Assembly (NCBI GenBank): GCA_947647645.1
Contig: CANSLE010000013.1
Coordinates: 1-18,889, forward strand
Direction: 5' to 3'
Origin: an uncultured Microbacterium sp.
GTDB lineage: Bacteria > Actinomycetota > Actinomycetes > Actinomycetales > Microbacteriaceae
Length of the DNA: 18,889 bases
Shown here: positions 6,329-14,150 of the stretch, piece after piece
How positions within the stretch are numbered: the stretch's first letter is position 1
Layout of the letters: the number at the start of each line of letters is the position of its first letter
Notes under the pieces: model-generated
What the model was told of the DNA's origin: nothing
The model's input: the letters and a program-made list of their open reading frames with translations, nothing else
Database searches by the model: none
Program-made: the position numbers and the translations under genes

Positions 6329-8926
6329 ATGTCGAACGCGCACATTCCCGACAAGCCCGCCCTGGAAGGCCTCGAGCAGAAGTGGGATGCCGCGTGGAGC
6401 GAAGCCGGCACGCACCTGTTCGACCGCGACGCTGCGAAGGCCAAGGGGCGCGCGGGGGTCTTCTCGATCGACACGCCGCCGCCGACCGCCTCCGGATCGC
6501 TGCACATCGGCCACGTGTTCAGCTACACGCACACCGACGTGAAGGTGCGCTTCGAGCGCATGCGCGGCAAGACCGTCTTCTACCCGATGGGCTGGGACGA
6601 CAACGGACTGCCGACCGAGCGCCGCGTGCAGAACTTCTACGGCGTGCGCTGCGACACGTCGTTGCCCTACGACCCTGACTTCACTCCCCCGTTCCGCGGC
6701 GACGCGAAGAGCCTCAAGCCCGCGGATCAGGTGCCGATCAGCCGCCGCAACTTCATTGCGCTGTGCGAGGAGCTGACCCTGGAGGACGAGAAGGCGTTCG
6801 AGGACGTCTTCCGCCAGCTCGGCCTGTCGGTGGACTGGACCCAGACCTACCGGACGATCTCCGACGACACGATCCGCACGAGCCAGCGCGCGTTCCTGCG
6901 CAACCTCGAGCGCGGCGAGGCCTATCAGGCGATGGCCCCGACGCTCTGGGACATCGACTTCCGTTCGGCGATCGCGCAGGCCGAGCTCGAAGACCGCGAG
7001 CAGCAGGCCTCCTATCACCGCCTCGCGTTCCACAAGAGCGACGGCTCGGGCGACATCCACATCGAGACCACCCGCCCCGAGCTCCTCGCCGCGTGCGTCG
7101 CGCTCGTCGCGAACCCCTCGGACGAGCGGTACCAGCCGTACTTCGGCAAGACCGTGCGCACGCCCGTCTTCGACGTGGAGGTGCCGGTACTCGCCCACCC
7201 GCTGGCTCAGCAGGACAAGGGCTCGGGCATCGCGATGGTCTGCACCTTCGGTGATGTCACCGATATCGTCTGGTGGCGCGAGTTGGATCTCCCCAACCGC
7301 ACCATCCTCGGTCAGGACGGCCGGATCCTCGCCGACGCACCGGAGGCGCTCGTGAAGGATGCCGCGAAGGATGCGTACGCCGCGATCGCCGGCCTCACCG
7401 TCTTCAGCGCGAAGAAGAAGATGGTCGAGCTGCTGGAGGCGTCGGGTGAGCTGCTCGAGGTCTCGAAGCCCTTCAGCCACCCGGTGAAGTTCTACGAGAA
7501 AGGTGATCGGGCGCTGGAGATCGTCTCGACGCGCCAGTGGTATCTGCGAAACGGTGCGCGCGACGAGTCGTTCCGTGACAAGCTCATCGCCCTCGGTCAG
7601 AGCATGCGGTGGCACCCCGACTTCATGCGCGTGCGCTACGAGAACTGGACGAACGGCCTCACCGGCGACTGGCTCATCAGCCGTCAGCGCTTCTTCGGTG
7701 TGCCGATCCCGGTGTGGTACCCGCTGGACGAGAACGGCGAGCGCATCGAGGGCGGCGTGATCACCGCCGACGCGGCGACCCTGCCGGTGGACCCGACCAC
7801 CGACGTTCCTCCCGGCTACACCGAGGCCCAGCGCGGGGTGGCGGGCGGTTTCGAGGGGGAGAAGGACATCTTCGACACGTGGGCGACGTCCTCGCTCACC
7901 CCGCAGCTCGCCGGCGGGTGGCAGCGCGACGACGAGCTGTGGAACCTCGTCGCACCGTTCGACCTGCGCCCGCAGGGTCAGGACATCATCCGCACGTGGC
8001 TGTTCTCGACGATGGTGCGCTCCGCTCTCGAGGACGACCGGGCTCCGTGGACGGATGCCGCCATCAGCGGCTTCATCGTCGACCCCGACCGCAAGAAGAT
8101 GTCGAAGTCGAAGGGCAACGTCGTGACCCCGGCGGACATCCTCGACCAGCACGGCACCGACGCGGTGCGCTACTGGGCGGCCTCGAGCCGCCTCGGCGCC
8201 GACGCCGCGTTCGACCCGCAGAATCCGACGCAGGTCAAGATCGGCCGGCGACTCGCCATCAAGGTGCTGAACGCGGCGAAGTTCGTGCTCTCCTTCCCCG
8301 TGCCCGAGGGCGCCGTGGTGACCCACGCCCTGGATGCCGCGATGCTCGCGACCCTGGACGAGGTCGTGCGCGACGCGACGACGGCATTCGAGGCGTACGA
8401 CCACGCTCGCGCGCTCGAGATCACCGAGTCCTTCTTCTGGACCTTCTGCGACGACTACCTCGAACTCGTGAAGGAGCGCGCCTACAACCAGACCGACGTC
8501 GGGCAGGCCTCGGCGGCGCTCGCGCTGCGGCTCGCCCTCTCGACGCTGCTGCGCCTGCTCGCGCCGGTGCTCGCTTTCGCCGCCGAGGAGGCGTGGTCGT
8601 GGTTCGAAGACGGGTCGATCCACACGTCACCGTGGCCCGAGCCGCTCGGCGCGGTGGGGGGTGAGGACTCGGGTGCGGGAGACCCCGCCGTTCTGCGTGC
8701 GGCCAGCGCCGCGCTCATCGGCATCCGTCGCGCGAAGACGGAGGCCAAGGCGTCCCAGAAGACCCCGGTCGGCCGCCTGGTGCTGCGCGCCGACGACGCG
8801 ACCGTCAGCGCCCTCCGCCTGGCCGAAGGCGATCTCAAGGCGGTCGGGCGGATCGCCGAGCTCGACCTCATCGGCGGCGGCGAGCAGCTCACCATCGAGG
8901 CCGTCGAGCTGGCGCCGGAGGTCTGA
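6329..8926 (+). CDS. valS: Valyl-tRNA synthetase, archaeal-like type
   Basis: This class I synthetase charges tRNA-Val in the cytoplasm. The protein is 865 aa. HIGH is at residues 59-62 within PPPTASGSLHIGHVFSYTHTD, and KMSKS at 590-594 within DRKKMSKSKGNVV. HIETTRPELLAACVALVANP belongs to the editing domain, which removes threonine. The stretch YPMGWDDNGLPTERRVQN differs from the usual bacterial form (GTDHAGIATQ at that place) and marks the archaeal-like class also known in Rickettsia and a number of actinobacteria. The sequence ends with a short KTEAKASQKTPVGRL section and no evident long C-terminal coiled coil. The start follows GAGGAG by six bases. Its 3' end is one base from the next start, so the 82-aa protein is probably co-translated. 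It lies divergently from ileS with two genes between. Confidence 0.97.
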   Translation: MSNAHIPDKPALEGLEQKWDAAWSEAGTHLFDRDAAKAKGRAGVFSIDTPPPTASGSLHIGHVFSYTHTDVKVRFERMRGKTVFYPMGWDDNGLPTERRVQNFYGVRCDTSLPYDPDFTPPFRGDAKSLKPADQVPISRRNFIALCEELTLEDEKAFEDVFRQLGLSVDWTQTYRTISDDTIRTSQRAFLRNLERGEAYQAMAPTLWDIDFRSAIAQAELEDREQQASYHRLAFHKSDGSGDIHIETTRPELLAACVALVANPSDERYQPYFGKTVRTPVFDVEVPVLAHPLAQQDKGSGIAMVCTFGDVTDIVWWRELDLPNRTILGQDGRILADAPEALVKDAAKDAYAAIAGLTVFSAKKKMVELLEASGELLEVSKPFSHPVKFYEKGDRALEIVSTRQWYLRNGARDESFRDKLIALGQSMRWHPDFMRVRYENWTNGLTGDWLISRQRFFGVPIPVWYPLDENGERIEGGVITADAATLPVDPTTDVPPGYTEAQRGVAGGFEGEKDIFDTWATSSLTPQLAGGWQRDDELWNLVAPFDLRPQGQDIIRTWLFSTMVRSALEDDRAPWTDAAISGFIVDPDRKKMSKSKGNVVTPADILDQHGTDAVRYWAASSRLGADAAFDPQNPTQVKIGRRLAIKVLNAAKFVLSFPVPEGAVVTHALDAAMLATLDEVVRDATTAFEAYDHARALEITESFFWTFCDDYLELVKERAYNQTDVGQASAALALRLALSTLLRLLAPVLAFAAEEAWSWFEDGSIHTSPWPEPLGAVGGEDSGAGDPAVLRAASAALIGIRRAKTEAKASQKTPVGRLVLRADDATVSALRLAEGDLKAVGRIAELDLIGGGEQLTIEAVELAPEV

Positions 8927-8927
8927 G

Positions 8928-9176
8928 ATGCAGCTCGGGACGCGATGGACCAGCGGCGACGAGCCGCCTGCAGCGGTGCCCGCGGTGCTCCGCGCGCAGA
9001 TCGACACCGTCGACCGCACCCTTCCGACCGACGACCTGGGTCAGCCTCGACCGCGCTGGACCCTCACGTTCCTCGAGGGACGTCCGATCGCGGAACTCGA
9101 CAACGGCGTGATCGTGGAGGTTGCCGCATCCGGTGAGGTCGTCGTCCGTCACGACGACGAGGACGAGTTCGGCTGA
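8928..9176 (+). CDS. Small conserved-looking protein of unknown function, coupled to valS
   Basis: I do not recognise this 82-aa protein. It is acidic, has no membrane segment and no cysteines. The N-terminal part carries RTLPTDDLGQPRPRWTLTF, a central stretch GRPIAELDNGVIVEVAASGE looks like two or three beta strands, and the end HDDEDEFG is strongly acidic. The ATG at 8928 is one base after the valS stop (TGAGATG), so translation is likely coupled to valS and needs no own Shine-Dalgarno; none is visible other than GGAGG inside the end of valS. The third codon positions are GC-rich, in line with real coding use. A strong hairpin follows 17 bases after its stop, which would end the valS transcript here. 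No function is proposed. Confidence 0.75.
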   Translation: MQLGTRWTSGDEPPAAVPAVLRAQIDTVDRTLPTDDLGQPRPRWTLTFLEGRPIAELDNGVIVEVAASGEVVVRHDDEDEFG

Positions 9177-9193
9177 GCCGCGAGCGACCGTGT

Positions 9194-9229
9194 GTCCGGT
9201 CAGCCGGCCTCCGGGTCGGCTGACCGGAC
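9194..9229. terminator. Bidirectional hairpin terminator between the valS unit and the reductase gene
   Basis: A perfect 13-bp inverted repeat, GTCCGGTCAGCCG (9194-9206) and CGGCTGACCGGAC (9217-9229), has a 10-base loop. No U tract follows on either side, which is common for hairpin terminators in high-GC actinobacteria. It includes the stop codon and last codons of the minus-strand reductase gene, so it serves two convergent transcripts. Confidence 0.7.
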
Positions 9230-9772
9230 GCGATACACCAACCGTGCGAACGGGCCGACAGCGGTGGCCGACACCAGACTGAGAGCGGATGCGTCGATGC
9301 GGCGCGGCAGCAGGGGCGCGCCCGCGCCGAGCGTCACGGGAGCGATCGAGACCGCGATCTCATCCAGCTCGCCGGCGTCGAAGAACTGGCCGGCGAGGTC
9401 GCCCCCTCCGACCACCCAGATATCGCGGTCGCCGGCAGCGGCCCGCAGGCGCGGCATGATGTCGGCCACGGCGCCGGACACGAACCTGACGTCCGCGCCC
9501 GTCGGGACGGGGAGGACGCGGCTCGTGAAGACGAACGTGGGCTTGTCGCCGTAGTACTCCTGCCAGCGTGCGGGGTGCGTCAGGAGATCCGCAGAGGCGA
9601 GCACCCACTCGTACGTTGTGGAGCCTTCGACGAGGACGCCGGCCGAGGTCGGTGTCAGCGGCTCGTCGGGCGTGCCGTCCCCCGCGGCCGCGAAGAGCCA
9701 CTCGAGGGAGTTGTCGGCGTCGGCGATGAAGCCGTCGAGTGAGGTGGCAGTGTCGAACACGATCCTTGTCAT
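9200..9772 (-). CDS. Dihydrofolate reductase-like protein (RibD C-terminal domain family)
   Basis: A 190-aa single-domain reductase-fold protein. The start MTRIVFDTATSLDGFIADADNSLEW is the typical first strand and loop of the family. Then come VLVEGSTTYEWVL, TFVFTSRVLPVP and the nucleotide-binding WVVGGGDLAGQFFDAGELDE, with a late APVTLGAGAPLLPR. Family members are related to the NADPH-dependent reductase of riboflavin synthesis, but stand-alone copies like this have mostly unknown substrates; it need not reduce dihydrofolate. The frame is open 45 codons further upstream, but that extension is Pro/Arg-rich and overlaps the regulator remnant. The ATG at 9772 has a -10 box six bases upstream and is preferred. 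The gene lies just downstream of a broken ArsR-like regulator, a pairing that suggests former control by it (inference). Confidence 0.88.
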   Translation of the reverse strand: MTRIVFDTATSLDGFIADADNSLEWLFAAAGDGTPDEPLTPTSAGVLVEGSTTYEWVLASADLLTHPARWQEYYGDKPTFVFTSRVLPVPTGADVRFVSGAVADIMPRLRAAAGDRDIWVVGGGDLAGQFFDAGELDEIAVSIAPVTLGAGAPLLPRRIDASALSLVSATAVGPFARLVYRVRSADPEAG

Positions 9773-9778
9773 GTCGGA

Positions 9779-9784
9779 ACCGTA
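9779..9784 (-). promoter_or_regulatory. Probable leaderless -10 box of the reductase gene
   Basis: TACGGT on the minus strand is separated by six bases (TCCGAC) from the ATG at 9772. No Shine-Dalgarno sequence is visible. This fits the TAnnnT spacing for a leaderless mRNA. No convincing -35 is seen. Confidence 0.45.
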
Positions 9785-9821
9785 TCGGTGACCGCGGACA
9801 CCGGGCCCGCGACGATCCGGC

Positions 9822-10082
9822 TCAGGCGTCGAGCTCGGCTCCGGCGCGACGGGTGCCGAGGATGAGCAGGGTTGGTGAAGGAGATCCCGCCCTGGGGGCG
9901 TTCCCACCAGCGGTCGCGAGCGGTGCCGCGGCCGTCGACCTCGCGGATGAGGTCGTGCGTCGCGAGCGCACGGAGATGGTAGCTCGTCGCCCCCGACGAC
10001 TCCCCGTCATCGCGGCGAGCGAACTGCCGGTCTGCGGGCCTTACTGCGACAGGATGTCGTAGATCTCCACCCGGAGCGGGCG
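9822..10082 (-). pseudogene. Remnant of an ArsR-like winged-helix transcriptional regulator
   Basis: Read on the minus strand, 10082 to about 10044 gives RPLRVEIYDILSQ, then a TAA at 10043-10041. The same frame continues GPQTGSSLAAMTG. Losing one base in the run of G at about 10005-10002 moves the coding sense to the next frame, which reads ESSGATSYHLRALATHDL and then IREVDGRGTARDRWWERPQG. This is the helix-turn-helix and wing of an ArsR/HTH_20 regulator. A TAC-to-TAA change (Tyr to stop) and a one-base frameshift explain the break. After FTNP (about 9870) the coding sense shifts again to LILGTRRAGAELDA and stops at 9822. Intact relatives, as I recall them, have around 20 more N-terminal and about 100 more C-terminal residues. 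No single open frame covers it. This accounts for almost all the sequence between the reductase and the peptidase gene. Confidence 0.8.
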
Positions 10083-10084
10083 CC

Positions 10085-10090
10085 TACGCT
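10085..10090 (+). promoter_or_regulatory. Probable leaderless -10 box of the M3 peptidase gene
   Basis: TACGCT is followed by six bases (GGGTCC) and the ATG at 10097. There is no purine-rich Shine-Dalgarno sequence, so the mRNA probably begins at the start codon. The box lies at the eroded 5' end of the regulator remnant on the other strand. Confidence 0.5.
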
Positions 10091-10096
10091 GGGTCC

Positions 10097-12154
10097 ATGA
10101 CCGACGTCGCCGACAACCCGCTCCTGGTTCCCTCCGCTCTCCCCTACGGCCTGCCCGATTACCGCACGATCTCGCCCGGGGACTACCTCCCCGCTTTCGA
10201 CGCGGCGTTCGCGCGCCACCTGGCGGAGATCAGCGCGATCACGGCCGACGAGGCGCCGCCGACGTTCGCCAACACCCTGGTGGCGCTGGAACGGTCCGGC
10301 GAGGTTCTGGGCCAGGTGGCGCGCACGTTCTACACCGTCTCCTCGGCGGATGCGACGGCGGAGATCCAGGAGATCGAGGAGACCCTCGCGCCGCTCATGG
10401 CCGCTCATCATGACGCGGTGCAGCTCGACGCCGCGCTCTATGCGCGGGTCCGCGCGGTGCACGACGAGCGCGAGAGCCTCTCACTCACCCCCGAGGAGCG
10501 CTACCTGCTGGAGCGCACGTATCGCGAGATGACCCACGCGGGCGCGGGCCTCGACGACGCGCAGAAGGCGCGCCTCACGGATCTCAACCAGCGACTGTCG
10601 GTGCTGACGACGACCTTCGAGAAGAACCTGCTCGCGGACACCAACGATCTCGCCGTCGTCTTCGACGACGTTGCGGAGCTCGACGGGCTCACCGAGGGCG
10701 AGCTGTCCGCGGCCGCGCAGAACGCGACCGACCGAGGGCTGGATGGGCGCTACGTCGTCACGCTCACGCTGTACACCGGGCATCCGTACCTGTCGAGCCT
10801 GACGAATCGCGAGAGCCGTCGCCGCCTGCTCGAGGCCTCGAGGTCGCGTGGCGCCCGCGGCAACGCCTACGACAACCGCGACGTGCTGCGCGAGATCGTC
10901 CGCCTTCGCGCCGAACGCGCCGCGCTGCTGGGGTACGCGAGCCACGCGGCATACGTGACCAGCGACGAGACGGCCGGCTCGCCGGAGGCCGTTCACACTC
11001 TGCTGCGACGCCTCGCCGTCCCGGCTGCAGCGAATGCGCGCGCCGAGCAGGCGGCCTTGCAGGCCGTCGTGGATGCCGGTCCCCACCCGTTCCCGCTCGA
11101 AGCACACGACTGGGCGTACTACACCGAACGTGTGCGGGCGGAGCGGTACGACCTCGACCGCACTGCTCTGCGGCCGTGGTTCGACGCGGAGCGGGTGCTG
11201 GCCGACGGCGTCTTCTGCGCCGCGACGGAGTTGTATGGGATCACCTTCACCGAGCGCCCGGAGCTCCCCGGCTATCACGCCGACGTGCGTGTCTTCGAGG
11301 TCCACAACGCGGATGGGTCACCGCTGGGGCTGTTCCTGCTCGATCTCTACACGCGCGACACCAAACGCGGTGGCGCCTGGATGAACTCGATCATCGCCCA
11401 GTCCCACCTGCGTGGGACGAGCCCGATCGTCGTCAACAACCTCAACGTGCCCAAGCCCGCTCCGGGGCGGCCGACCCTCCTGACGCTCGACGAGGTCACG
11501 ACCATGTTCCACGAGTTCGGACATGCGCTGCACGGCCTGTTCGCGACGGTCACCTTCCCGCACTTCGCCGGGACGGCCGTGTTCCGCGACTTCGTGGAGT
11601 TCCCGAGCCAGGTCAACGAGATGTGGATCCTCTGGCCGGAGATCCTCGCGTCGTACGCGCGTCATGGCGAGACGGGCGCGCCGCTCCCCCCGCAGGTCGT
11701 CGACAAGCTGCACGCGTCCGAGGCGTTCAACCAGGGGTTCGCGACGAGCGAGTACCTGGCTGCCGCCTGGCTGGATCAGGCGTGGCACGCGCTCGATGTC
11801 GCGGCCGCGGATGCCGTGACCGATGTCGCCGCATTCGAGGCGGCCGCACTGGCCGACATCGGTCTGGACAACCCCGTGGTCCCCACCCGCTACTCGTCGA
11901 CCTACTTCGCGCACGTGTTCTCCGGCGGCTACAGCGCCGGCTACTACTCCTACATCTGGAGCGAGGTGCTCGATGCCGACACCGTCGAGTGGTTCCGCCA
12001 GAACGGCGGGCTCACGCGCGCGGCGGGCGATCGTTTCCGGGAGAAGCTGCTGGGCGTGGGCGGGTCGAAGGACCCGCTCGAGGCGTATCGCGATTTCCGC
12101 GGGCGTGACGCGGACATCGCGCCGCTGCTGACGCGCCGCGGGCTCGGCGCCTGA
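10097..12154 (+). CDS. M3-family zinc metallopeptidase (peptidyl-dipeptidase Dcp-like)
   Basis: A 685-aa cytoplasmic zinc peptidase that in this family degrades short peptides, often releasing C-terminal dipeptides. The zinc-binding HEFGH is at residues 472-476 within TMFHEFGHALHGL, and the third ligand is probably Glu501 in FRDFVEFPSQVNEMW. The start NPLLVPSALPYGLPDYRTI is like the start of Dcp/oligopeptidase A proteins. Near the end, YFAHVFSGGYSAGYYSYIW provides the substrate-binding tyrosines and histidine of M3 enzymes, with the usual FREKLLGVGGSKDPLEAYRDF close to the C-terminus. Length is as expected (about 680). Dcp is more likely than oligopeptidase A from length and motifs, but the two cannot be separated safely by eye, so I give no symbol. 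The ATG is preceded at six bases by a -10 box. It converges with the membrane-protein gene, 17 bases away. Confidence 0.92.
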   Translation: MTDVADNPLLVPSALPYGLPDYRTISPGDYLPAFDAAFARHLAEISAITADEAPPTFANTLVALERSGEVLGQVARTFYTVSSADATAEIQEIEETLAPLMAAHHDAVQLDAALYARVRAVHDERESLSLTPEERYLLERTYREMTHAGAGLDDAQKARLTDLNQRLSVLTTTFEKNLLADTNDLAVVFDDVAELDGLTEGELSAAAQNATDRGLDGRYVVTLTLYTGHPYLSSLTNRESRRRLLEASRSRGARGNAYDNRDVLREIVRLRAERAALLGYASHAAYVTSDETAGSPEAVHTLLRRLAVPAAANARAEQAALQAVVDAGPHPFPLEAHDWAYYTERVRAERYDLDRTALRPWFDAERVLADGVFCAATELYGITFTERPELPGYHADVRVFEVHNADGSPLGLFLLDLYTRDTKRGGAWMNSIIAQSHLRGTSPIVVNNLNVPKPAPGRPTLLTLDEVTTMFHEFGHALHGLFATVTFPHFAGTAVFRDFVEFPSQVNEMWILWPEILASYARHGETGAPLPPQVVDKLHASEAFNQGFATSEYLAAAWLDQAWHALDVAAADAVTDVAAFEAAALADIGLDNPVVPTRYSSTYFAHVFSGGYSAGYYSYIWSEVLDADTVEWFRQNGGLTRAAGDRFREKLLGVGGSKDPLEAYRDFRGRDADIAPLLTRRGLGA

Positions 12155-12171
12155 TCGCATCGGCGCGACGG

Positions 12172-12714
12172 TCAGGGCGAGGGTGACGGTGCGGGCGTCG
12201 CCGAGGAGGAGACGGCCGGCGTGGGCGTCGTCGTCGGCAGGTGCGCCGGGCAGGTGATCGACCGGTAGGAGGCGCGCCCTTCCCGCACATGGAATCGGAA
12301 GCACGCCTGTGCGCTTCCGCCGGCGACACCCGGCTGGAAGAGCGCCCGCGATGCCTGAGGCTGAACGCTCACACGGATCCGGATGTCGACCCGTGCGCCG
12401 TCGGGGCCCGAAGTCGTGCCGCGCCACCCGTAAGGCTCCACCGTGGCTCCGGGAACCCCGCTGAACCGGGTCGCGGCGAGGGTCTGGGCATCCACCCCGG
12501 CGCCGGGGTGGGCCACGCGATGCTGGAGGCTGCGCGCCGCGGCATCCACTCGTTGGTGCGCGATCGACTCGCCGTCTCGCGGACCGAAGGCGTGCATGAA
12601 CGTCACCGCGGCGACGCCCGCGAGAATGAGGACGGCCATCACGGTGCCGATGACGATACGGAGGACGCGAACACCCTTTCGGGGGTGCGTGCGCGGCGAC
12701 GACGGTGCGGTCAC
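12172..12714 (-). CDS. Small membrane-anchored extracytoplasmic protein of unknown function
   Basis: A 180-aa protein with a short basic N-terminus (RTHPRKGVRVLR), one membrane segment at about residues 18-39 (LRIVIGTVMAVLILAGVAAV), and the rest probably outside the cell. The outer part contains two cysteines, Cys138 and Cys155, that could form a disulfide. It ends in a Pro/Thr/Ser-rich tail from residue 160 (LPTTTPTPAVSSSATPAPSP), a composition often seen in cell-wall-spanning or glycosylated linkers. It is unusual that this tail is at the outer end. No catalytic motif is recognised. The GTG at 12714 is five bases after the clpX stop, so it is probably co-transcribed and translationally coupled with clpX. 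No better start exists before the membrane segment. Whether it has any functional link to ClpX is unknown. Confidence 0.8.
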   Translation of the reverse strand: MTAPSSPRTHPRKGVRVLRIVIGTVMAVLILAGVAAVTFMHAFGPRDGESIAHQRVDAAARSLQHRVAHPGAGVDAQTLAATRFSGVPGATVEPYGWRGTTSGPDGARVDIRIRVSVQPQASRALFQPGVAGGSAQACFRFHVREGRASYRSITCPAHLPTTTPTPAVSSSATPAPSPSP

Positions 12715-12719
12715 CGAGA

Positions 12720-13988
12720 TCAGGCGCTCTTGCGCTTGTGCTCCAGCACGAGGGTCGGCGGAGCGCCGTCGGTGACGGCGGCACGGGTGACGATCACTTT
12801 CGCGACGTCGTCGGTCGAAGGGATCTCGAACATGATCGGGCCGAGAACGTCCTCGAGGATGGCGCGCAGTCCGCGGGCACCGGTCTTGCGGGCGACCGCG
12901 AGATCGGCGATGGCACGCAGCGCATCGTCCTCGAACTCCAGCTCGGCGCCGTCGAGTTCGAACATGCGCTGGTACTGCTTGACGAACGCATTCTTCGGGC
13001 CGGTGAGGATCTCGATGAGCGCCGTCTGGTCGAGCGGCGCCACGGAGGTGACCACGGGAAGACGGCCGATGAACTCCGGGATGAGACCGAACTTGTGCAG
13101 ATCCTCGGGCTCGACCTCGCTGAACAGGTCGAGCTCCTTGCCCTTCTCCTGCAGCGGGGCGCCGAAGCCGACACCGTGCTTGCCGACCCGCGACGAGATG
13201 ATGTCCTCGAGGCCGGCGAACGCGCCGGCGACGATGAACAGCACGTTCGTCGTGTCGATCTGGATGAACTCCTGGTGGGGGTGCTTGCGGCCGCCCTGCG
13301 GCGGCACCGATGCGACGGTGCCCTCGAGGATCTTCAGCAGCGCCTGCTGGACACCCTCCCCCGACACATCGCGGGTGATGGAGGGGTTCTCGGCCTTGCG
13401 GGCGATCTTGTCGACCTCGTCGATGTAGATGATGCCCGTCTCTGCGCGCTTGACATCGAAGTCGGCGGCCTGGAGAAGCTTCAGGAGGATGTTCTCGACG
13501 TCCTCGCCGACGTACCCGGCCTCGGTGAGCGCCGTCGCGTCGGCCACCGCGAACGGCACGTTCAGACGCTTGGCCAGGGTCTGGGCGAGATAGGTCTTGC
13601 CGCATCCGGTCGGGCCGAGCAGCAGGATGTTGCTCTTCGCGATCTCCACCTCGTCGGCACGCTGCTCGGCCGACTGCAGGGTGCCGTGGGCGCGGACGCG
13701 CTTGTAGTGGTTGTACACCGCGACCGAGAGCGCCTTCTTCGCGGCATCCTGGCCGACGACGTACTCCTCCAGGAAGGAGAAGATCTCCCGGGGCTTCGGC
13801 AGATCGAAGTCGCTCACCTCGCCGTCGGACGACTCGGCCATGCGCTCTTCGATGATCTCGTTGCACAGCTCGACGCACTCGTCGCAGATGTACACGCCGG
13901 GTCCCGCGATCAGCTGCTGCACCTGCTTCTGGCTCTTTCCGCAGAAGGAGCATTTGAACAGGTCGGCACTCTCACCGATGCGAGCCAT
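12720..13988 (-). CDS. clpX: ATP-dependent Clp protease, ATP-binding subunit ClpX
   Basis: This AAA+ unfoldase feeds proteins to ClpP. The protein is 422 aa, normal for ClpX. The N-terminal zinc domain has Cys13/Cys16 (FKCSFC) and Cys35/Cys38 (YICDEC). Walker A GPTGCGKT is at 125-132, Walker B IIYIDE at 186-191, and the pore RKH motif at 234-236 (GGRKHPHQ). The ClpP-docking loop reads VGF at 273-275 (HGVGFGAPL) where E. coli has IGF. The arginine-finger region is EFIGRLP near 305-311, and sensor 2 is GARGLR at 370-375. The ATG at 13988 follows an excellent GGAGGAGGGG at 14002-13993, so the GTG seven codons upstream is rejected. It has its own promoter, and a strong hairpin separates it from clpP2. 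The membrane-protein gene follows after five bases. Confidence 0.98.
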   Translation of the reverse strand: MARIGESADLFKCSFCGKSQKQVQQLIAGPGVYICDECVELCNEIIEERMAESSDGEVSDFDLPKPREIFSFLEEYVVGQDAAKKALSVAVYNHYKRVRAHGTLQSAEQRADEVEIAKSNILLLGPTGCGKTYLAQTLAKRLNVPFAVADATALTEAGYVGEDVENILLKLLQAADFDVKRAETGIIYIDEVDKIARKAENPSITRDVSGEGVQQALLKILEGTVASVPPQGGRKHPHQEFIQIDTTNVLFIVAGAFAGLEDIISSRVGKHGVGFGAPLQEKGKELDLFSEVEPEDLHKFGLIPEFIGRLPVVTSVAPLDQTALIEILTGPKNAFVKQYQRMFELDGAELEFEDDALRAIADLAVARKTGARGLRAILEDVLGPIMFEIPSTDDVAKVIVTRAAVTDGAPPTLVLEHKRKSA

Positions 13989-14027
13989 GATGCCCCTCCT
14001 CCAGAACACTCTCAGGGATGCGATTCG

Positions 14028-14033
14028 AGCCTA
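14028..14033 (-). promoter_or_regulatory. Probable -10 box of clpX
   Basis: TAGGCT on the minus strand lies about 40 bases before the clpX start. It would place transcription start near 14021 and give a short leader containing the GGAGGAGGGG ribosome site. No good -35 is visible, and I found no clear match to the ClgR operator consensus as I remember it. Confidence 0.45.
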
Positions 14034-14088
14034 ACCGCTGAGACCGACATCTCGGCGGATTGCGACACGGATGTGACACCCGGTAGCC

Positions 14089-14127
14089 GACGAGGCCCCG
14101 TCGTCGCGGGGACGACGGGGCCTCGTC
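14089..14127. terminator. Hairpin terminator between clpP1P2 and clpX
   Basis: A perfect 17-bp inverted repeat (14089-14105 and 14111-14127), GACGAGGCCCCGTCGTC and its complement, has a five-base loop. It lies 23 bases after the clpP2 stop on the minus strand. No U tract follows. It should end clpP1P2 transcripts before the clpX promoter. Confidence 0.8.
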
Positions 14128-14150
14128 AGCGGATGCCGCGTGTCAGGACG

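Noticed and set aside
5471..8623. Long minus-strand open frame opposite the acetyltransferase and valS genes
   Set aside because: Runs through two unrelated plus-strand genes and a promoter; composition is that of an antisense shadow.
9822..10010. 62-codon minus-strand open frame
   Set aside because: It is an out-of-frame path through the ArsR-like remnant; its sequence has no sense as a protein of its own, except the last codons, which may belong to the old gene end.
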